From Paratractidigestivibacter sp963605405 (lineage in GTDB: Bacteria; Actinomycetota; Coriobacteriia; Coriobacteriales; Atopobiaceae): a stretch of DNA of 43,865 bases. Position 1 is the stretch's first letter. Each line of letters starts with the position of its first letter. The stretch covers positions 1-43,865 of the forward strand of contig CAVCUP010000023.1 in NCBI GenBank assembly GCA_963605405.1, written 5' to 3'. Made by a program: the position numbers and the translations under genes. Positions 7,763 to 16,681 of this stretch are shown here, piece after piece. Below the pieces are notes generated by a model, which was given only the letters and a program-made list of their open reading frames with translations, searched no databases and was not told the DNA's origin.

Positions 7763-9778
7763 ATGATCTGTGCGTCTTTATGTATTGGCTTGTTTGTTGG
7801 AGCTGTGTTGCTCCTTGTCCCGGGTTATCTCCTGGCGAGGTGCTTCTTGGCCGATAAGGGCGCTTCGCTGTGCCTTGCTCCCGCCATCTCGACCGCGCTG
7901 TATAACATCCTTGCGGTGGTATATTCCTTGCTCGGCGTTTCCTGCGGCGTACTCACCCTTGCGCTTCCTTTAGCTGCGCTTCTTGGCATAGCTTTGTTTA
8001 TCGCGCGTCGCTCGGGTGCTTCCCTGAGGGCGCTTCCTGCTTTTGGTGACGATATGGGCGCTCGGCCCTTCCGAGCCGTTCGTTTGTCGTGGGCGGGCTT
8101 CTCGGTTCTTGCCGGCGTGCTGTGCTCTGCTGTGATCGCCGTTGTTTTATATTTGTCGAACATCGGCTCGCCCAGTTCGTATTTACCGTTTTACGACAAC
8201 GCCTACCATCTCACGCGTCTGCGTGAGTTCGTTGACTCCGGGGTCTACTCCTCCTTCTTTGGGGGATTCTATCCCTCGGCTTGGCACTGCCTCGGCGCGT
8301 TGATCATGTCCGCCACCGGCTGCGAGATCACGGTTGCGGCGCAGTGCTCGACCATGGTGTTCGTCATTTTTGCGTTCCCTTTGGGAATGTGCCTTCTTTT
8401 GGCCACGTTGTTTCCCCGTAACCCGCATAGGGTGTTCCTCGGATCACTGTTATGCCTCTGTACGTGGTTCTTTCCTTGGAAAATCCTTCTGTTTGGTCCG
8501 CTCTACCCTAATGTCGCGTCCTTCACCCTCATGCCGTCTGCGCTCGCGCTCTTTATCGTGTTGTTCGGGAAGGAGGGCGCCGTCAAAGATCGTCTCGTTG
8601 TTTTTATTTTGTTCGTGCTGTCTGGCGTCGCCCTCGTTTTCGCTCAGCCGAACACGGTCTTCTTCGCGTATCTGGTGCTCGTTCCGTATCTTATGATGCG
8701 GGTCCGTGAGGCTGTCTCGGTTCGATTCGCGGGGAAGCGAGGAATAGCGGGCGGTCTTGTCGCGGAGTCGTTGCTTCTTGTCGGCGCGCTCGCGCTGTGG
8801 TACGTGCTTCTCTCGCTTCCCTTCATGCAGGCGCTTGTGGAGTATGAGCGGGACCAGCTGTATACATTTCTTGAAGCAGTGCCCAAGCTGCTCACGTTTC
8901 AGTTTGTTATTTGGCGCCCCCAGTATCTTCTTTGCGTGCTTCTGTGCGTTGGCGCGGCCAGGCTTCTGCTCGACAAGAAGACTCGATGGTTCGTGCTCTC
9001 TTACGGCGTCGTGGGCTTCGTCTACCTTGCCTCTGTTGGTCTTTCTGGGCGCCTTCGCGGGTATATAGCTGGTTTTTGCTATAACGACTACTACCGCACA
9101 GCCGCTTGCGTTTGTGTTGTCGCCGTGCCTCTTGTGGCAACGGGGGCCGAGGCGATCGTCGCCGCCCTTTCGAATGTCGCCCTCAGCGTTCGCCCCGCGA
9201 ATTCGAGGCGCGTCCGTGCAGTGGTCGCCTGCGTTCTGACCGGTCTGCTTGTCGGGTTCAATTACTTCCCGTTGTTCGATATCCCGCGATTTGCGTCGTG
9301 GGGCTTCGACACGATTGCTTACTGGGTAGATAAAAGTTTCAATGACTCGGATTCATACTATTACACTTCCGAAGAAGAGGAATTTGTTTGTAGGGCTAAG
9401 GAAATCTGCGGCACGGACCTTGTGGTTAACCAGCCGTACGACGGCAGCGTGTTCAGTTATGCCATTGACTCGCTGAATGTTCTTTTCCCTCAGTATGGAT
9501 TCGACCAGGAGGAGGACAAGGCCACCCTCAAGCTTCGCCTTGGATATATTGCGCAAGACCAGGAGGTTGCCGAGGCGGCTCGCAGGCTGGGTGTCAAGTA
9601 CGTGCTCCAGCTCGACCAAGGGTCGGGGCCTTGCGGGATGAGCCCCGACGCCACGTATTACGACTTCAGCTATGACGCCGACTGCTGGGTGGGCATCAAC
9701 ATGATTACGGATGACACCCCTGGTTTTGAGGTGGTTCTCTCCGAGGGAAACATGCGTCTGTACAGAATCGCCCTTTAG
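7763..9778 (+). CDS. DUF6541-like polytopic membrane protein (GT-C type)
   Basis: This 671-residue protein is mostly hydrophobic, with about a dozen predicted membrane segments. It begins with the signature-like LLLVPGYLLARCFLADKGAS. A large first extracytoplasmic loop near residues 140-180 contains YDNAYHLTRLREF and YPSAWH, the kind of acidic loop that carries the catalytic Asp in GT-C transferases, and a soluble C-terminal domain follows residue 525. The length and pattern fit the DUF6541 family from actinobacterial surface-glycan clusters. It may use a polyprenyl-phosphate sugar made by the 6925-7605 enzyme; this is inference. The ATG at 7763 follows GAGGTG; a GTG at 7757 is possible. Base composition is less GC-rich than in rmlB. 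Confidence 0.75.
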   Translation: MICASLCIGLFVGAVLLLVPGYLLARCFLADKGASLCLAPAISTALYNILAVVYSLLGVSCGVLTLALPLAALLGIALFIARRSGASLRALPAFGDDMGARPFRAVRLSWAGFSVLAGVLCSAVIAVVLYLSNIGSPSSYLPFYDNAYHLTRLREFVDSGVYSSFFGGFYPSAWHCLGALIMSATGCEITVAAQCSTMVFVIFAFPLGMCLLLATLFPRNPHRVFLGSLLCLCTWFFPWKILLFGPLYPNVASFTLMPSALALFIVLFGKEGAVKDRLVVFILFVLSGVALVFAQPNTVFFAYLVLVPYLMMRVREAVSVRFAGKRGIAGGLVAESLLLVGALALWYVLLSLPFMQALVEYERDQLYTFLEAVPKLLTFQFVIWRPQYLLCVLLCVGAARLLLDKKTRWFVLSYGVVGFVYLASVGLSGRLRGYIAGFCYNDYYRTAACVCVVAVPLVATGAEAIVAALSNVALSVRPANSRRVRAVVACVLTGLLVGFNYFPLFDIPRFASWGFDTIAYWVDKSFNDSDSYYYTSEEEEFVCRAKEICGTDLVVNQPYDGSVFSYAIDSLNVLFPQYGFDQEEDKATLKLRLGYIAQDQEVAEAARRLGVKYVLQLDQGSGPCGMSPDATYYDFSYDADCWVGINMITDDTPGFEVVLSEGNMRLYRIAL

Positions 9779-9797
9779 GAATTCCGGGAGCTTTGTT

Positions 9798-10793
9798 ATG
9801 AGGATTGTTCAGAACGAGAATCGCCTGGCCAAGGAGCCCGTGGTAAGCATCATGTGCATCACGTTCAACCAGGCCGGCTATATCAGGCAGGCTCTCGACA
9901 GCTTTCTTGCCCAGGATTTGACTGTTCCGTACGAGATCGTAGTCAATGACGACTGCTCGACGGACGGCACCGACCGGATCCTGCTCGAGTATCAAGAGAA
10001 GCACCCCGAGGTTATGCGCGTGATCTTGCATGAGCGGAACCAGTATTCCCTCGGCAGGAGCGCTATGGGCGACTTCGTCGTCCCGGCCGCTCGGGGGCGC
10101 TACGGCGCCATGTGCGAGGGCGACGACTACTGGACCGATCCGACAAAGCTGAGGCGGCAGCTTGAGTTCATGGAGGGGCATCCCGCATATGCGGCTTGCG
10201 TTCATGCCAACGAGAACGTCCAGGCGGAAAGCGGCATGAGGCTCTCGGTTATGCGATATGCCGACCATGATTGCGATATCGCGACGGCCGATGCGCTCTC
10301 CAATACCCAGTGCTACTCCACCAACAGCCTGTTTATACGTTTCTCGGCGCTTGCCGATTACTGCGCGTCGGAGCTGTATCCCCTCAAGTGCGATGGCGAC
10401 CAGAAGATGCTGGTGAGCTTCGCGCTTAACGGCGGCATACGCTATATCGACCGGATCATGAGCGCCTACCGGTTTATGGCCAAGAACTCAACCAACCGCT
10501 CGATGCTCATGAGCGAGGAACACGCGAAGATCGTCGCAAAGAAGCGAGATCTCAGGATCGAGCTGCTCCGTAAGGCGGATGAGCTGTCCGACGGAGCCTA
10601 TCATGCCGAGGTTGTGCGCGGTATCGACCGGATGAGGTATCTCTACCACAAGGACCTGAGGGATGCGCGCGTCCTTAAGGGGCGCTGGCCGGATCAATTC
10701 GCGAAGGAGAGCCTTCCTGCGAAGCTGGATATCTGCCTGTATTCCTATTGCAAGCCTTTGCACCGGCTTGTCTTCCGCACGTACTACAACTAG
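9798..10793 (+). CDS. Family 2 glycosyltransferase
   Basis: This 331-residue GT-A enzyme has VSIMCITFNQAGYIRQALDS, the nucleotide loop VNDDCSTDGTD and the metal motif CEGDDYWTDP near residue 115. The start is the ATG at 9798 after GGGAG; upstream in-frame codons fall inside the previous gene. It lies 19 bases downstream of the DUF6541-like gene and 8 bases before the flippase start, so 7763-13406 reads as one operon. The C-terminal 130 residues are basic and helical, which suggests membrane association. Donor and acceptor are unknown. Confidence 0.87.
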   Translation: MRIVQNENRLAKEPVVSIMCITFNQAGYIRQALDSFLAQDLTVPYEIVVNDDCSTDGTDRILLEYQEKHPEVMRVILHERNQYSLGRSAMGDFVVPAARGRYGAMCEGDDYWTDPTKLRRQLEFMEGHPAYAACVHANENVQAESGMRLSVMRYADHDCDIATADALSNTQCYSTNSLFIRFSALADYCASELYPLKCDGDQKMLVSFALNGGIRYIDRIMSAYRFMAKNSTNRSMLMSEEHAKIVAKKRDLRIELLRKADELSDGAYHAEVVRGIDRMRYLYHKDLRDARVLKGRWPDQFAKESLPAKLDICLYSYCKPLHRLVFRTYYN

Positions 10794-10801
10794 GAGTTTT
10801 T

Positions 10802-12265
10802 TTGAGCAGCAACGATAATCTTAGGAAGAAGACGATAGCGTCGCTCGTTTGGAAGCTGTTCGAGCAGTCTGCGTCGTCTGTCGTCAGTCTCGTGGTCCAG
10901 ATCGTTATGGCGCGCCTTCTGGCGCCCGACGAGTTCGGCATGCTCGCGATAATGCTGGTGTTTGTCAACGTGGGCAACGTGATTGTGCAGTCGGGCCTCA
11001 ACACCGCCATCATCCAGGGGCCGGACGTGACCGAGCGGGATTACTCGACGGTGTTCTGGATGTCGCTCGTCGTCTCTATCGTGCTGTATATGTGCGTGTG
11101 GTTCGCGAGCCCTGCGATCGCCGCCTATTATTCGATGGGGGCGATCATCTGGCCCTTGCGTGCGCTGGTGCTTATCCTCATCATCAATGCGTTCAACGCG
11201 ATCCAAGAGGCGATCGTCGCCAGGAACCTCGAGTTCAACAAGACCGCGCGCGCCACGGTCACGGCGAGCGTGAGCTCCGGTGCCGCCGGCATAGTCGCCG
11301 CGGTCCTGGGCGCCGGCCTTTGGGCGCTCGTGCTTCAGCAGCTGATGTTCCAGTTGGTCAAGTCCGTGGTTCTCGCGTTTCAGGTCGCGTGGAAGCCCAA
11401 GCTTGTGTTCGAGCCCGTGCGGGCGCTCGCGCTCTTCCGCTTTAGTTGGAAGCTGCTCGCCTCGGGTCTGCTCGAGCAGGGATACCAGAGCCTTTCCGAC
11501 CTTATGATCGGCAAGGTGTTCAACAGCGCGAGCCTCGGCTATGTTTCTCAGGGCAAGAAGTACCCGCAGGCTCTTGGCCTGATGCTCGACGGCGCGATCC
11601 AGCCGGTGATGCTTTCGGCTGTGGCCCGCGTCCAGGACGATACGGTCAAGGTCAAGCGTCTCGCGCGCCGGGCCCTCAAGACCAGCACGTTTCTGATTGC
11701 GCCGGCGATGACGCTCTTCGCGTTCTTGGCCGAGCCGGTCGTCTGTCTCCTGCTTGGGGATAAATGGCTCTCCTGTGTGCCCTACCTGCGCATGTATTGC
11801 TTCGTGTATGCCCTGCTTCCCGTGCATACCACGAACCTTCAGGTGCTGAACGGGGTGGGGCGCAGCGACCTCTATCTTCGGCTGGAGATCGTGAAGAAGC
11901 TCATCGGCATCTCCATTCTTTGTGTGACCGTCTTCGTTATCGGGGACCTCTCTGCCATTGTGGCCGGCTACGTCGTCTCGGGGGTCATCTGCACCTTCGT
12001 GAACGCGCACCCCAACAAAAGGGTCATCGGGTACTCGTATCTCGAGCAGGTCCGCGATATCCTGCCCGCTTTTGCCCTGGCTATCGCGGCGGGCGCCTTG
12101 ACCTATCCCGTCGGCTCCTTGGGTTTGCCGCTGCTCGGGACTATTCTTTTGGAGTCCATCCTTATGGCGGCCGCGTATCTCTTGCTCGCGTTGCTGTTTA
12201 GGGTTGAGGAAATGACGTATCTGCTTGGGCTCCTTTCCGGGCTGCGCAAGCGCAAGTCCTTATAA
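10802..12265 (+). CDS. Wzx-type polysaccharide flippase
   Basis: The 487-residue protein belongs to the polysaccharide transporter branch of the MOP superfamily. It starts with KKTIASLVWKLFEQSASSVV and MARLLAPDEFGMLAIMLVF, typical first and second helices of Wzx/RfbX proteins, and has roughly 12-14 membrane segments. The family moves lipid-linked oligosaccharide units across the cytoplasmic membrane. The start is taken as TTG at 10802 because TAGGAG lies 5 bases upstream; an upstream in-frame codon would run back into the transferase gene. No clear Wzy polymerase gene is in the window; one of the GT-C-like proteins could fill that part. Confidence 0.9.
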   Translation: MSSNDNLRKKTIASLVWKLFEQSASSVVSLVVQIVMARLLAPDEFGMLAIMLVFVNVGNVIVQSGLNTAIIQGPDVTERDYSTVFWMSLVVSIVLYMCVWFASPAIAAYYSMGAIIWPLRALVLILIINAFNAIQEAIVARNLEFNKTARATVTASVSSGAAGIVAAVLGAGLWALVLQQLMFQLVKSVVLAFQVAWKPKLVFEPVRALALFRFSWKLLASGLLEQGYQSLSDLMIGKVFNSASLGYVSQGKKYPQALGLMLDGAIQPVMLSAVARVQDDTVKVKRLARRALKTSTFLIAPAMTLFAFLAEPVVCLLLGDKWLSCVPYLRMYCFVYALLPVHTTNLQVLNGVGRSDLYLRLEIVKKLIGISILCVTVFVIGDLSAIVAGYVVSGVICTFVNAHPNKRVIGYSYLEQVRDILPAFALAIAAGALTYPVGSLGLPLLGTILLESILMAAAYLLLALLFRVEEMTYLLGLLSGLRKRKSL

Positions 12266-12296
12266 TCGGTTGAGTCACAAGAGATAGGAGCCAGGC

Positions 12297-13406
12297 ATGT
12301 CGAACGGTCCGATTCTGGTCACGAGGTCCTCGATGCCCCCGTTTGATGAGTACGTGGAAGAGATTCGCACTCTCTGGGAGTCTCATTGGCTCACGAACAT
12401 GGGCGAGAAGCACCATGAGCTCGAGAAGGCCCTGAAGTCGTACCTTGGCGTCGGGAACATCGCGCTGTTCACCAACGGCCACAACGCGCTCGAGTGCGTT
12501 CTTGAGGCGATGGAGCTCAAGGGAAGCGTCGTTACGACGCCCTATACCTTCGCGTCGACGACGCATGCCATTGTCCGCAAGGGACTTACGCCTCGATTCG
12601 TGGATATCAAGCCCGATGACTATACCCTCGACCCCGAAAAGATCGAGGCCGCGATCGATGAGGATACGTGCGCGATTGTTCCTGTCCATGTGTACGGCAA
12701 CCTTTGCGACGTGGACGCGATCCAGCGAATCGCGGATAAACACGGGCTCAAGGTCATCTACGACGCCGCCCACGCGTTCGGCGTGTTCCGCGGGGAAGAG
12801 TCTTCCGCGTCCTTCGGCGACGCGTCCATGTTCAGCTTCCATGCCACGAAGGTGTTCAACACCGTCGAGGGCGGCGCCGTCTGCTTCAAGGACCCGAAGT
12901 TGCTCGAGCTTCTCAACCAGTGGAAGAACTTCGGCATTACCGGGCCTGAGGACGTCGAGTACGTCGGCGGAAACGCGAAGATGAACGAGTTCTGTGCCGC
13001 CATGGGCATCTGCAATCTTCGCCATCTGGACGAAGAGATCGCAAAGCGCAAGGTAGTCGCCGAACGGTACTGGGGCAACCTGGGCGGTCGCGAGGGAATT
13101 CGGGTCTGTCTGCCTAAGGAAGGCATTACGCCGAACTATGCGTATCTTCCCGTCGTCTTCGAGGATAACTTCGGGGCCACGCGCGACCAGGTCTTCGATG
13201 CCCTCAAGCGCGAGAGTGTGTTCGCCCGTAAGTACTTCTATCCTCTGGTGAGCGACTTCGCCTGCTATCGAGGCATGTACGACTCGTCCGAGACGCCGAT
13301 CGCAAGGGATCTCTCGCAGAGGGTGCTTACGCTTCCGATGTACGCGGATCTCTCTCTTGATGAGGTCGACCACATCTGCTCGACGATATTGGCCTCGGGA
13401 GCCTAA
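12297..13406 (+). CDS. DegT/DnrJ/EryC1/StrS-family sugar aminotransferase
   Basis: The 369-residue PLP enzyme contains TNGHNALECVLEA (cofactor phosphate cradle), TTPYTFASTTHA, VIYDAAHAFGV (Asp-x-x-His) and SFHATKVFNTVEGG with the Schiff-base Lys185. Family members transaminate nucleotide-linked keto-sugars. dTDP-4-keto-6-deoxyglucose from RmlB could be diverted here to an amino sugar, an inference from context. The ATG at 12297 has ATAGGAG 6 bases upstream. It is the last gene of the 7763-13406 operon. Which ring carbon receives the nitrogen cannot be read from the sequence. Confidence 0.9.
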   Translation: MSNGPILVTRSSMPPFDEYVEEIRTLWESHWLTNMGEKHHELEKALKSYLGVGNIALFTNGHNALECVLEAMELKGSVVTTPYTFASTTHAIVRKGLTPRFVDIKPDDYTLDPEKIEAAIDEDTCAIVPVHVYGNLCDVDAIQRIADKHGLKVIYDAAHAFGVFRGEESSASFGDASMFSFHATKVFNTVEGGAVCFKDPKLLELLNQWKNFGITGPEDVEYVGGNAKMNEFCAAMGICNLRHLDEEIAKRKVVAERYWGNLGGREGIRVCLPKEGITPNYAYLPVVFEDNFGATRDQVFDALKRESVFARKYFYPLVSDFACYRGMYDSSETPIARDLSQRVLTLPMYADLSLDEVDHICSTILASGA

Positions 13407-13419
13407 TCAAGTAATTAAA

Positions 13420-13481
13420 AATACACCTGTGTATTCGATGCGTTTTGGCATTTAATGCAGTTGCTCTGCGAGAAGCATTAA
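13420..13481. promoter_or_regulatory. Two inverted repeats upstream of a wall-hydrolase gene
   Basis: This AT-richer stretch holds AATACAC-CT-GTGTATT (13420-13435, perfect 7-bp arms) and TTAATGC-16 nt-GCATTAA (13452-13458 and 13475-13481, perfect 7-bp arms). Both precede the NlpC/P60 gene at 13523 and may be regulator sites. No promoter hexamers could be fixed with confidence. Confidence 0.4.
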
Positions 13482-13522
13482 TACACTAGGTAGAAATGTC
13501 TACAACGAGGAGGCAAAGCGTT

Positions 13523-14824
13523 ATGCCCAACATGAACGGAATGTCCCGCAAAGCCGTAATGGCCGGACTCTTCGGTGCGCTTACGGTTGCGGGCGCCTTC
13601 GCCGCTGTCCCGCAGTCCGCTCTTGCTGTTGACTATTCCGACCCTACCTATACCGGCTGGAACAAAGACCAGAGCCGCTGGTACGATAACGGCGTCATGG
13701 CCTCCGAGCACGCCTTCTATGACCCTGATAGCGCTGAGTGGTACTGGGCTGACAAAGACGGCGCCATTGCAAAGGGCAAAGATGTCTATATCCCTAAGGA
13801 CGAGACGAAGAAGAACGCCGACGGCACGTGGGACGAGGGCAAGTGGGTCCGTGTCAACGACCAGGGCGTGATGATCAAGGGCCTCGACTATACATCCGAT
13901 GGCAAGGTGTACGTCTTCGATTCGATCACCGGCGAGATGTATCACGGGGAGGCGTATCTCGACTCGTCTCTGTGGGGCTCTGACCCTACGGTGAAGCCGG
14001 GTTATGGCTGGTATCACTTTGACGAGGTCACCGGCGTCATGGATCGCGGCAAGGACGTCTATATCTCGTCCAATGGCGGCAAGTGGTGCCGTTACGACGA
14101 GAACGGCGTCATGGTCCACGGCGAGGACTATCGCGAGTCCGATATCGACGGTAATCTTCACTGGTGGTACTTCGACGAGACTACCGGCGCTATGGCCAAG
14201 GGTCTCAACACGCGCTATGTCTCGAGCGTCGGCGAGAACAAGACTTATTACTATAACGAGACCTACGGCTGGATGATGTACGGTGCCCAGAACGTCAACG
14301 GCACCCCGATGATCTTCGACAACGTCTTCGGCTGGTTCACCGGGTACGGCGGATACGCCGGCTCCTCGACTGACTACTCTGGCGAGAATGTGAGGAAGCT
14401 TCTGGAAACGGCCGAGTCGCTTGAGTCAAAGAACTCTGGGCTCTGGTACGGGTCTGTCGTTACTGTTCAGCCTCACAATACCCAGCTCAGCCTGACGTGC
14501 GATGCCTTTACGGCGTATGTTCACTATCTCTGCGGCATTAGGGCCTGGGAGTCTTGGGGCGATTCCGGTTGGTGGAACGATTCCTCGTACAATGCCCAGA
14601 TTAAGTGGGTAAAGGGCCTCGGCAACCTTAAGTACGACATTAACCAGCTCGAGCCCGGTGACATCGTCTTCTATGGCTCGTCTGAGGGTAATCTTCGTCA
14701 TGCTGCGATTTATAAGGGCGATGGAGTGATTATCCATTCCGCGGATAGGACCCATGGAATCACCGAGGGACCGGTAAGCGACCTTGGCGACTTCGTCGCC
14801 GGCGGGTCTGCTATGAAGAAGTAG
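13523..14824 (+). CDS. Secreted NlpC/P60-like peptidase with wall-binding repeats
   Basis: The 433-residue protein has a signal peptide (MAGLFGALTVAGAFAA, cleavage after SALA), about 270 residues of aromatic repeats (RWYDNGVMASEHAFYDPDS, VYIPKDETKK, LHWWYFDETTGAMAKG), and a C-terminal NlpC/P60-type domain. Cys326 in SLTCDAFTAY, His393 in LRHAAIYKG and His405 in IIHSADR form the likely catalytic triad, and LEPGDIVFYG is the usual strand before the His. It should cut wall peptides outside the cell. The ATG at 13523 is preferred over one at 13496 because GAGGAGG lies 9 bases upstream of it. It ends 66 bases before the L,D-transpeptidase gene, which has its own promoter-like site. Confidence 0.87.
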   Translation: MPNMNGMSRKAVMAGLFGALTVAGAFAAVPQSALAVDYSDPTYTGWNKDQSRWYDNGVMASEHAFYDPDSAEWYWADKDGAIAKGKDVYIPKDETKKNADGTWDEGKWVRVNDQGVMIKGLDYTSDGKVYVFDSITGEMYHGEAYLDSSLWGSDPTVKPGYGWYHFDEVTGVMDRGKDVYISSNGGKWCRYDENGVMVHGEDYRESDIDGNLHWWYFDETTGAMAKGLNTRYVSSVGENKTYYYNETYGWMMYGAQNVNGTPMIFDNVFGWFTGYGGYAGSSTDYSGENVRKLLETAESLESKNSGLWYGSVVTVQPHNTQLSLTCDAFTAYVHYLCGIRAWESWGDSGWWNDSSYNAQIKWVKGLGNLKYDINQLEPGDIVFYGSSEGNLRHAAIYKGDGVIIHSADRTHGITEGPVSDLGDFVAGGSAMKK

Positions 14825-14836
14825 GTTGGCGTTCTT

Positions 14837-14866
14837 TTGGGCGCTGTTTAATCGTTGCGTTATAAC
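14837..14866 (+). promoter_or_regulatory. Candidate sigma-A-type promoter for the L,D-transpeptidase gene
   Basis: TTGGGC at 14837-14842 and TATAAC at 14861-14866 are 18 bases apart. A transcript starting near 14873 would have a leader of about 18 bases ending in GAGAGGAG before the ATG at 14891. Confidence 0.45.
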
Positions 14867-14890
14867 GGGCCGGATTGAGAGGAGCTCGAT

Positions 14891-16660
14891 ATGCCTTGGA
14901 CAGGTAACAAAAAGAGAATTGCGGCCGTTGCCGTAGCCGCTGGCCTTGCCCTTACGGTGGGCACGGGCACTGCAGTGGCCGAGGAGCTCGACCAGCTGAT
15001 TGTTTCGTCCGATACAACGGCTGCTGTCCTTAGCGAAGAGGCGATCGTCGTTGAGGACGATTCGGTCGTCTCCGCCGATGCCGACGGCGCTGCCGCAAGC
15101 GATGCGCCGACTGACTCCGAGGACCAGGGCGGCGTCGGGACGGAAAGCTCGACGGACAGCTTCGGTTCAGGCGATACCGCTACGGACTCTGGCTCCGATA
15201 CCCAGAACGAGAACGGCTCCGGCTCGGACGAGGGGAGCGAGGACGCTGATTCCGCCAAGCAGGGCGACGGCACTGAGTCTTCCGCCGATTCCGGCGCCAA
15301 GGACCAGGACGCGGACTCCGCTTCCGACCCCGTGGGGAAGGACAGCGTCGAGATGGCGACGAACAGCGCCCACCCCGATAACGGCTGGTGGACGAACCCG
15401 GCGACCGGCGAGCTCGAGTACTACGTGGACGGCGTGCTCACGACCCCCGACCGCGTCTTCTACACCGACGTCAACGGCGACAAGTACTGGTACGAGAACG
15501 GCGTGATGCGCGAGGAGCACGCCTTCTACGACCCGGCCACGGACAAGTGGTACTGGGCCGACCTCGGCGGCAAGTGCGCCCGCGGCAAGGACACCTACAT
15601 CCCGCTGAACGACGCGGCCGAGGCGGGCGACTGGCGCAACAACGGCAACGGCAAGTGGGTCCGCGTCGCCGACGACTTCAGCCTGGTCAAGGGCGAGAAC
15701 TACAGCGTCTCCAGGGACGACTCCCAGTGGCACTGGTGGTACTTCGACGCCTGCACCGGCCAGATGCTCAAGAACTTCGTGTACGTGGCCTCTTACGACA
15801 AGTGGTGCTACTACGACGACACCTTCGGCTGGATGGTCTACGGCGAGCAGTACCGCATGAGCAAAGACAACACCTCTGCGGGCTATCACTGGTACTACTT
15901 TGATGACCACACGGGCGCCACTACCTACGGCTATCGATGGATCGCGGATCCCTCGGACGCATACTATGGCGGCAAGACCTGCTATTACGACACCACCATG
16001 GGTTGGATGCTCTACGACTGGCAGGTAATTAATGGCGTATGGAACTATTTCGATACGTCGACCGGCCGTCAGTGCTCTTCTACAAATGCCGCGCACGATG
16101 CATGCCTGTGGCTGAATTGGGCAGGAAGCAACTCCGGTGCTACGAACGATATGTACGTTATGGTCGATAAGGGTCGCCTGAGGACCTCCGTGTTCCGCAA
16201 GGTCAACGGTACTTGGGTTCCTATGCAGGACTATCTCTGCAGCGTCGCGAGCGGCAGCGGCAATCATGGCAACGGCACGATCGAGGGTTTCTGGCACCTT
16301 GGGCTTCTCACCAATGACGAGAGGGGCATAACCAATGGTTCTGTGTATGACCACAGTTCCAGCGGCTACGGCGCGCAGATCGATAACTTCGTCAATTCCG
16401 GTAGCTCGGGAATCACCTGGTCGGGACCTGCTATCGGTAAGGTTGCCGACGACCGGTTTGCGAACACCTCGTATCGTTACCACTATCTCGAGGACCAGGG
16501 TATCCATTCCGTTGTTCACACCGGCGGAGACGAGGATTCCCAGCTTGGCCAGCGCAATACGGATGGATGTGTCCGACTGAGCACCATCAACGCCAAGTGG
16601 ATTTTTGATTGGGTGCCCATGTACACCACGATTCGCATCTACAGTGACGTGCGTTACTAA
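14891..16660 (+). CDS. Secreted L,D-transpeptidase (YkuD) with wall-binding repeats
   Basis: The 589-residue protein has a signal peptide (residues 1 to about 30), an acidic Ser/Asp/Glu-rich spacer (about 50-155) likely to cross the wall, aromatic repeats (about 160-405), and a C-terminal YkuD-type domain. The catalytic signature is HTGG at His543 followed 16 residues later by DGCVRLS with nucleophile Cys560. The family makes 3-3 peptidoglycan cross-links or attaches proteins to meso-diaminopimelate. The repeat segment at 15374-15852 is identical in DNA to bases 1-479, while the flanking halves use less GC-rich codons. Start: ATG at 14891 after GAGAGGAG. A strong terminator follows. Confidence 0.9.
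   Translation: MPWTGNKKRIAAVAVAAGLALTVGTGTAVAEELDQLIVSSDTTAAVLSEEAIVVEDDSVVSADADGAAASDAPTDSEDQGGVGTESSTDSFGSGDTATDSGSDTQNENGSGSDEGSEDADSAKQGDGTESSADSGAKDQDADSASDPVGKDSVEMATNSAHPDNGWWTNPATGELEYYVDGVLTTPDRVFYTDVNGDKYWYENGVMREEHAFYDPATDKWYWADLGGKCARGKDTYIPLNDAAEAGDWRNNGNGKWVRVADDFSLVKGENYSVSRDDSQWHWWYFDACTGQMLKNFVYVASYDKWCYYDDTFGWMVYGEQYRMSKDNTSAGYHWYYFDDHTGATTYGYRWIADPSDAYYGGKTCYYDTTMGWMLYDWQVINGVWNYFDTSTGRQCSSTNAAHDACLWLNWAGSNSGATNDMYVMVDKGRLRTSVFRKVNGTWVPMQDYLCSVASGSGNHGNGTIEGFWHLGLLTNDERGITNGSVYDHSSSGYGAQIDNFVNSGSSGITWSGPAIGKVADDRFANTSYRYHYLEDQGIHSVVHTGGDEDSQLGQRNTDGCVRLSTINAKWIFDWVPMYTTIRIYSDVRY
15374..15852 (+). repeat. 479-bp perfect direct repeat, copy 2
   Basis: Identical to bases 1-479. 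Upstream of 15374 no comparison is possible because copy 1 reaches the window edge. Downstream, identity stops at codon YGEQY, where the third base of Tyr differs, and DNA similarity then falls sharply although the encoded repeats remain related. Confidence 0.95.
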
Positions 16661-16681
16661 GAGATCTTAGATTTGGCTTAG

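Noticed and set aside
10748..10801. Extended N terminus for the flippase
   Set aside because: It would lie inside the preceding transferase gene, whereas TTG at 10802 has TAGGAG just upstream and yields the usual Wzx start.
13496..13498. Upstream ATG as start of the second NlpC/P60 gene
   Set aside because: The ATG at 13523 has a strong GAGGAGG at good distance and gives a standard signal peptide.
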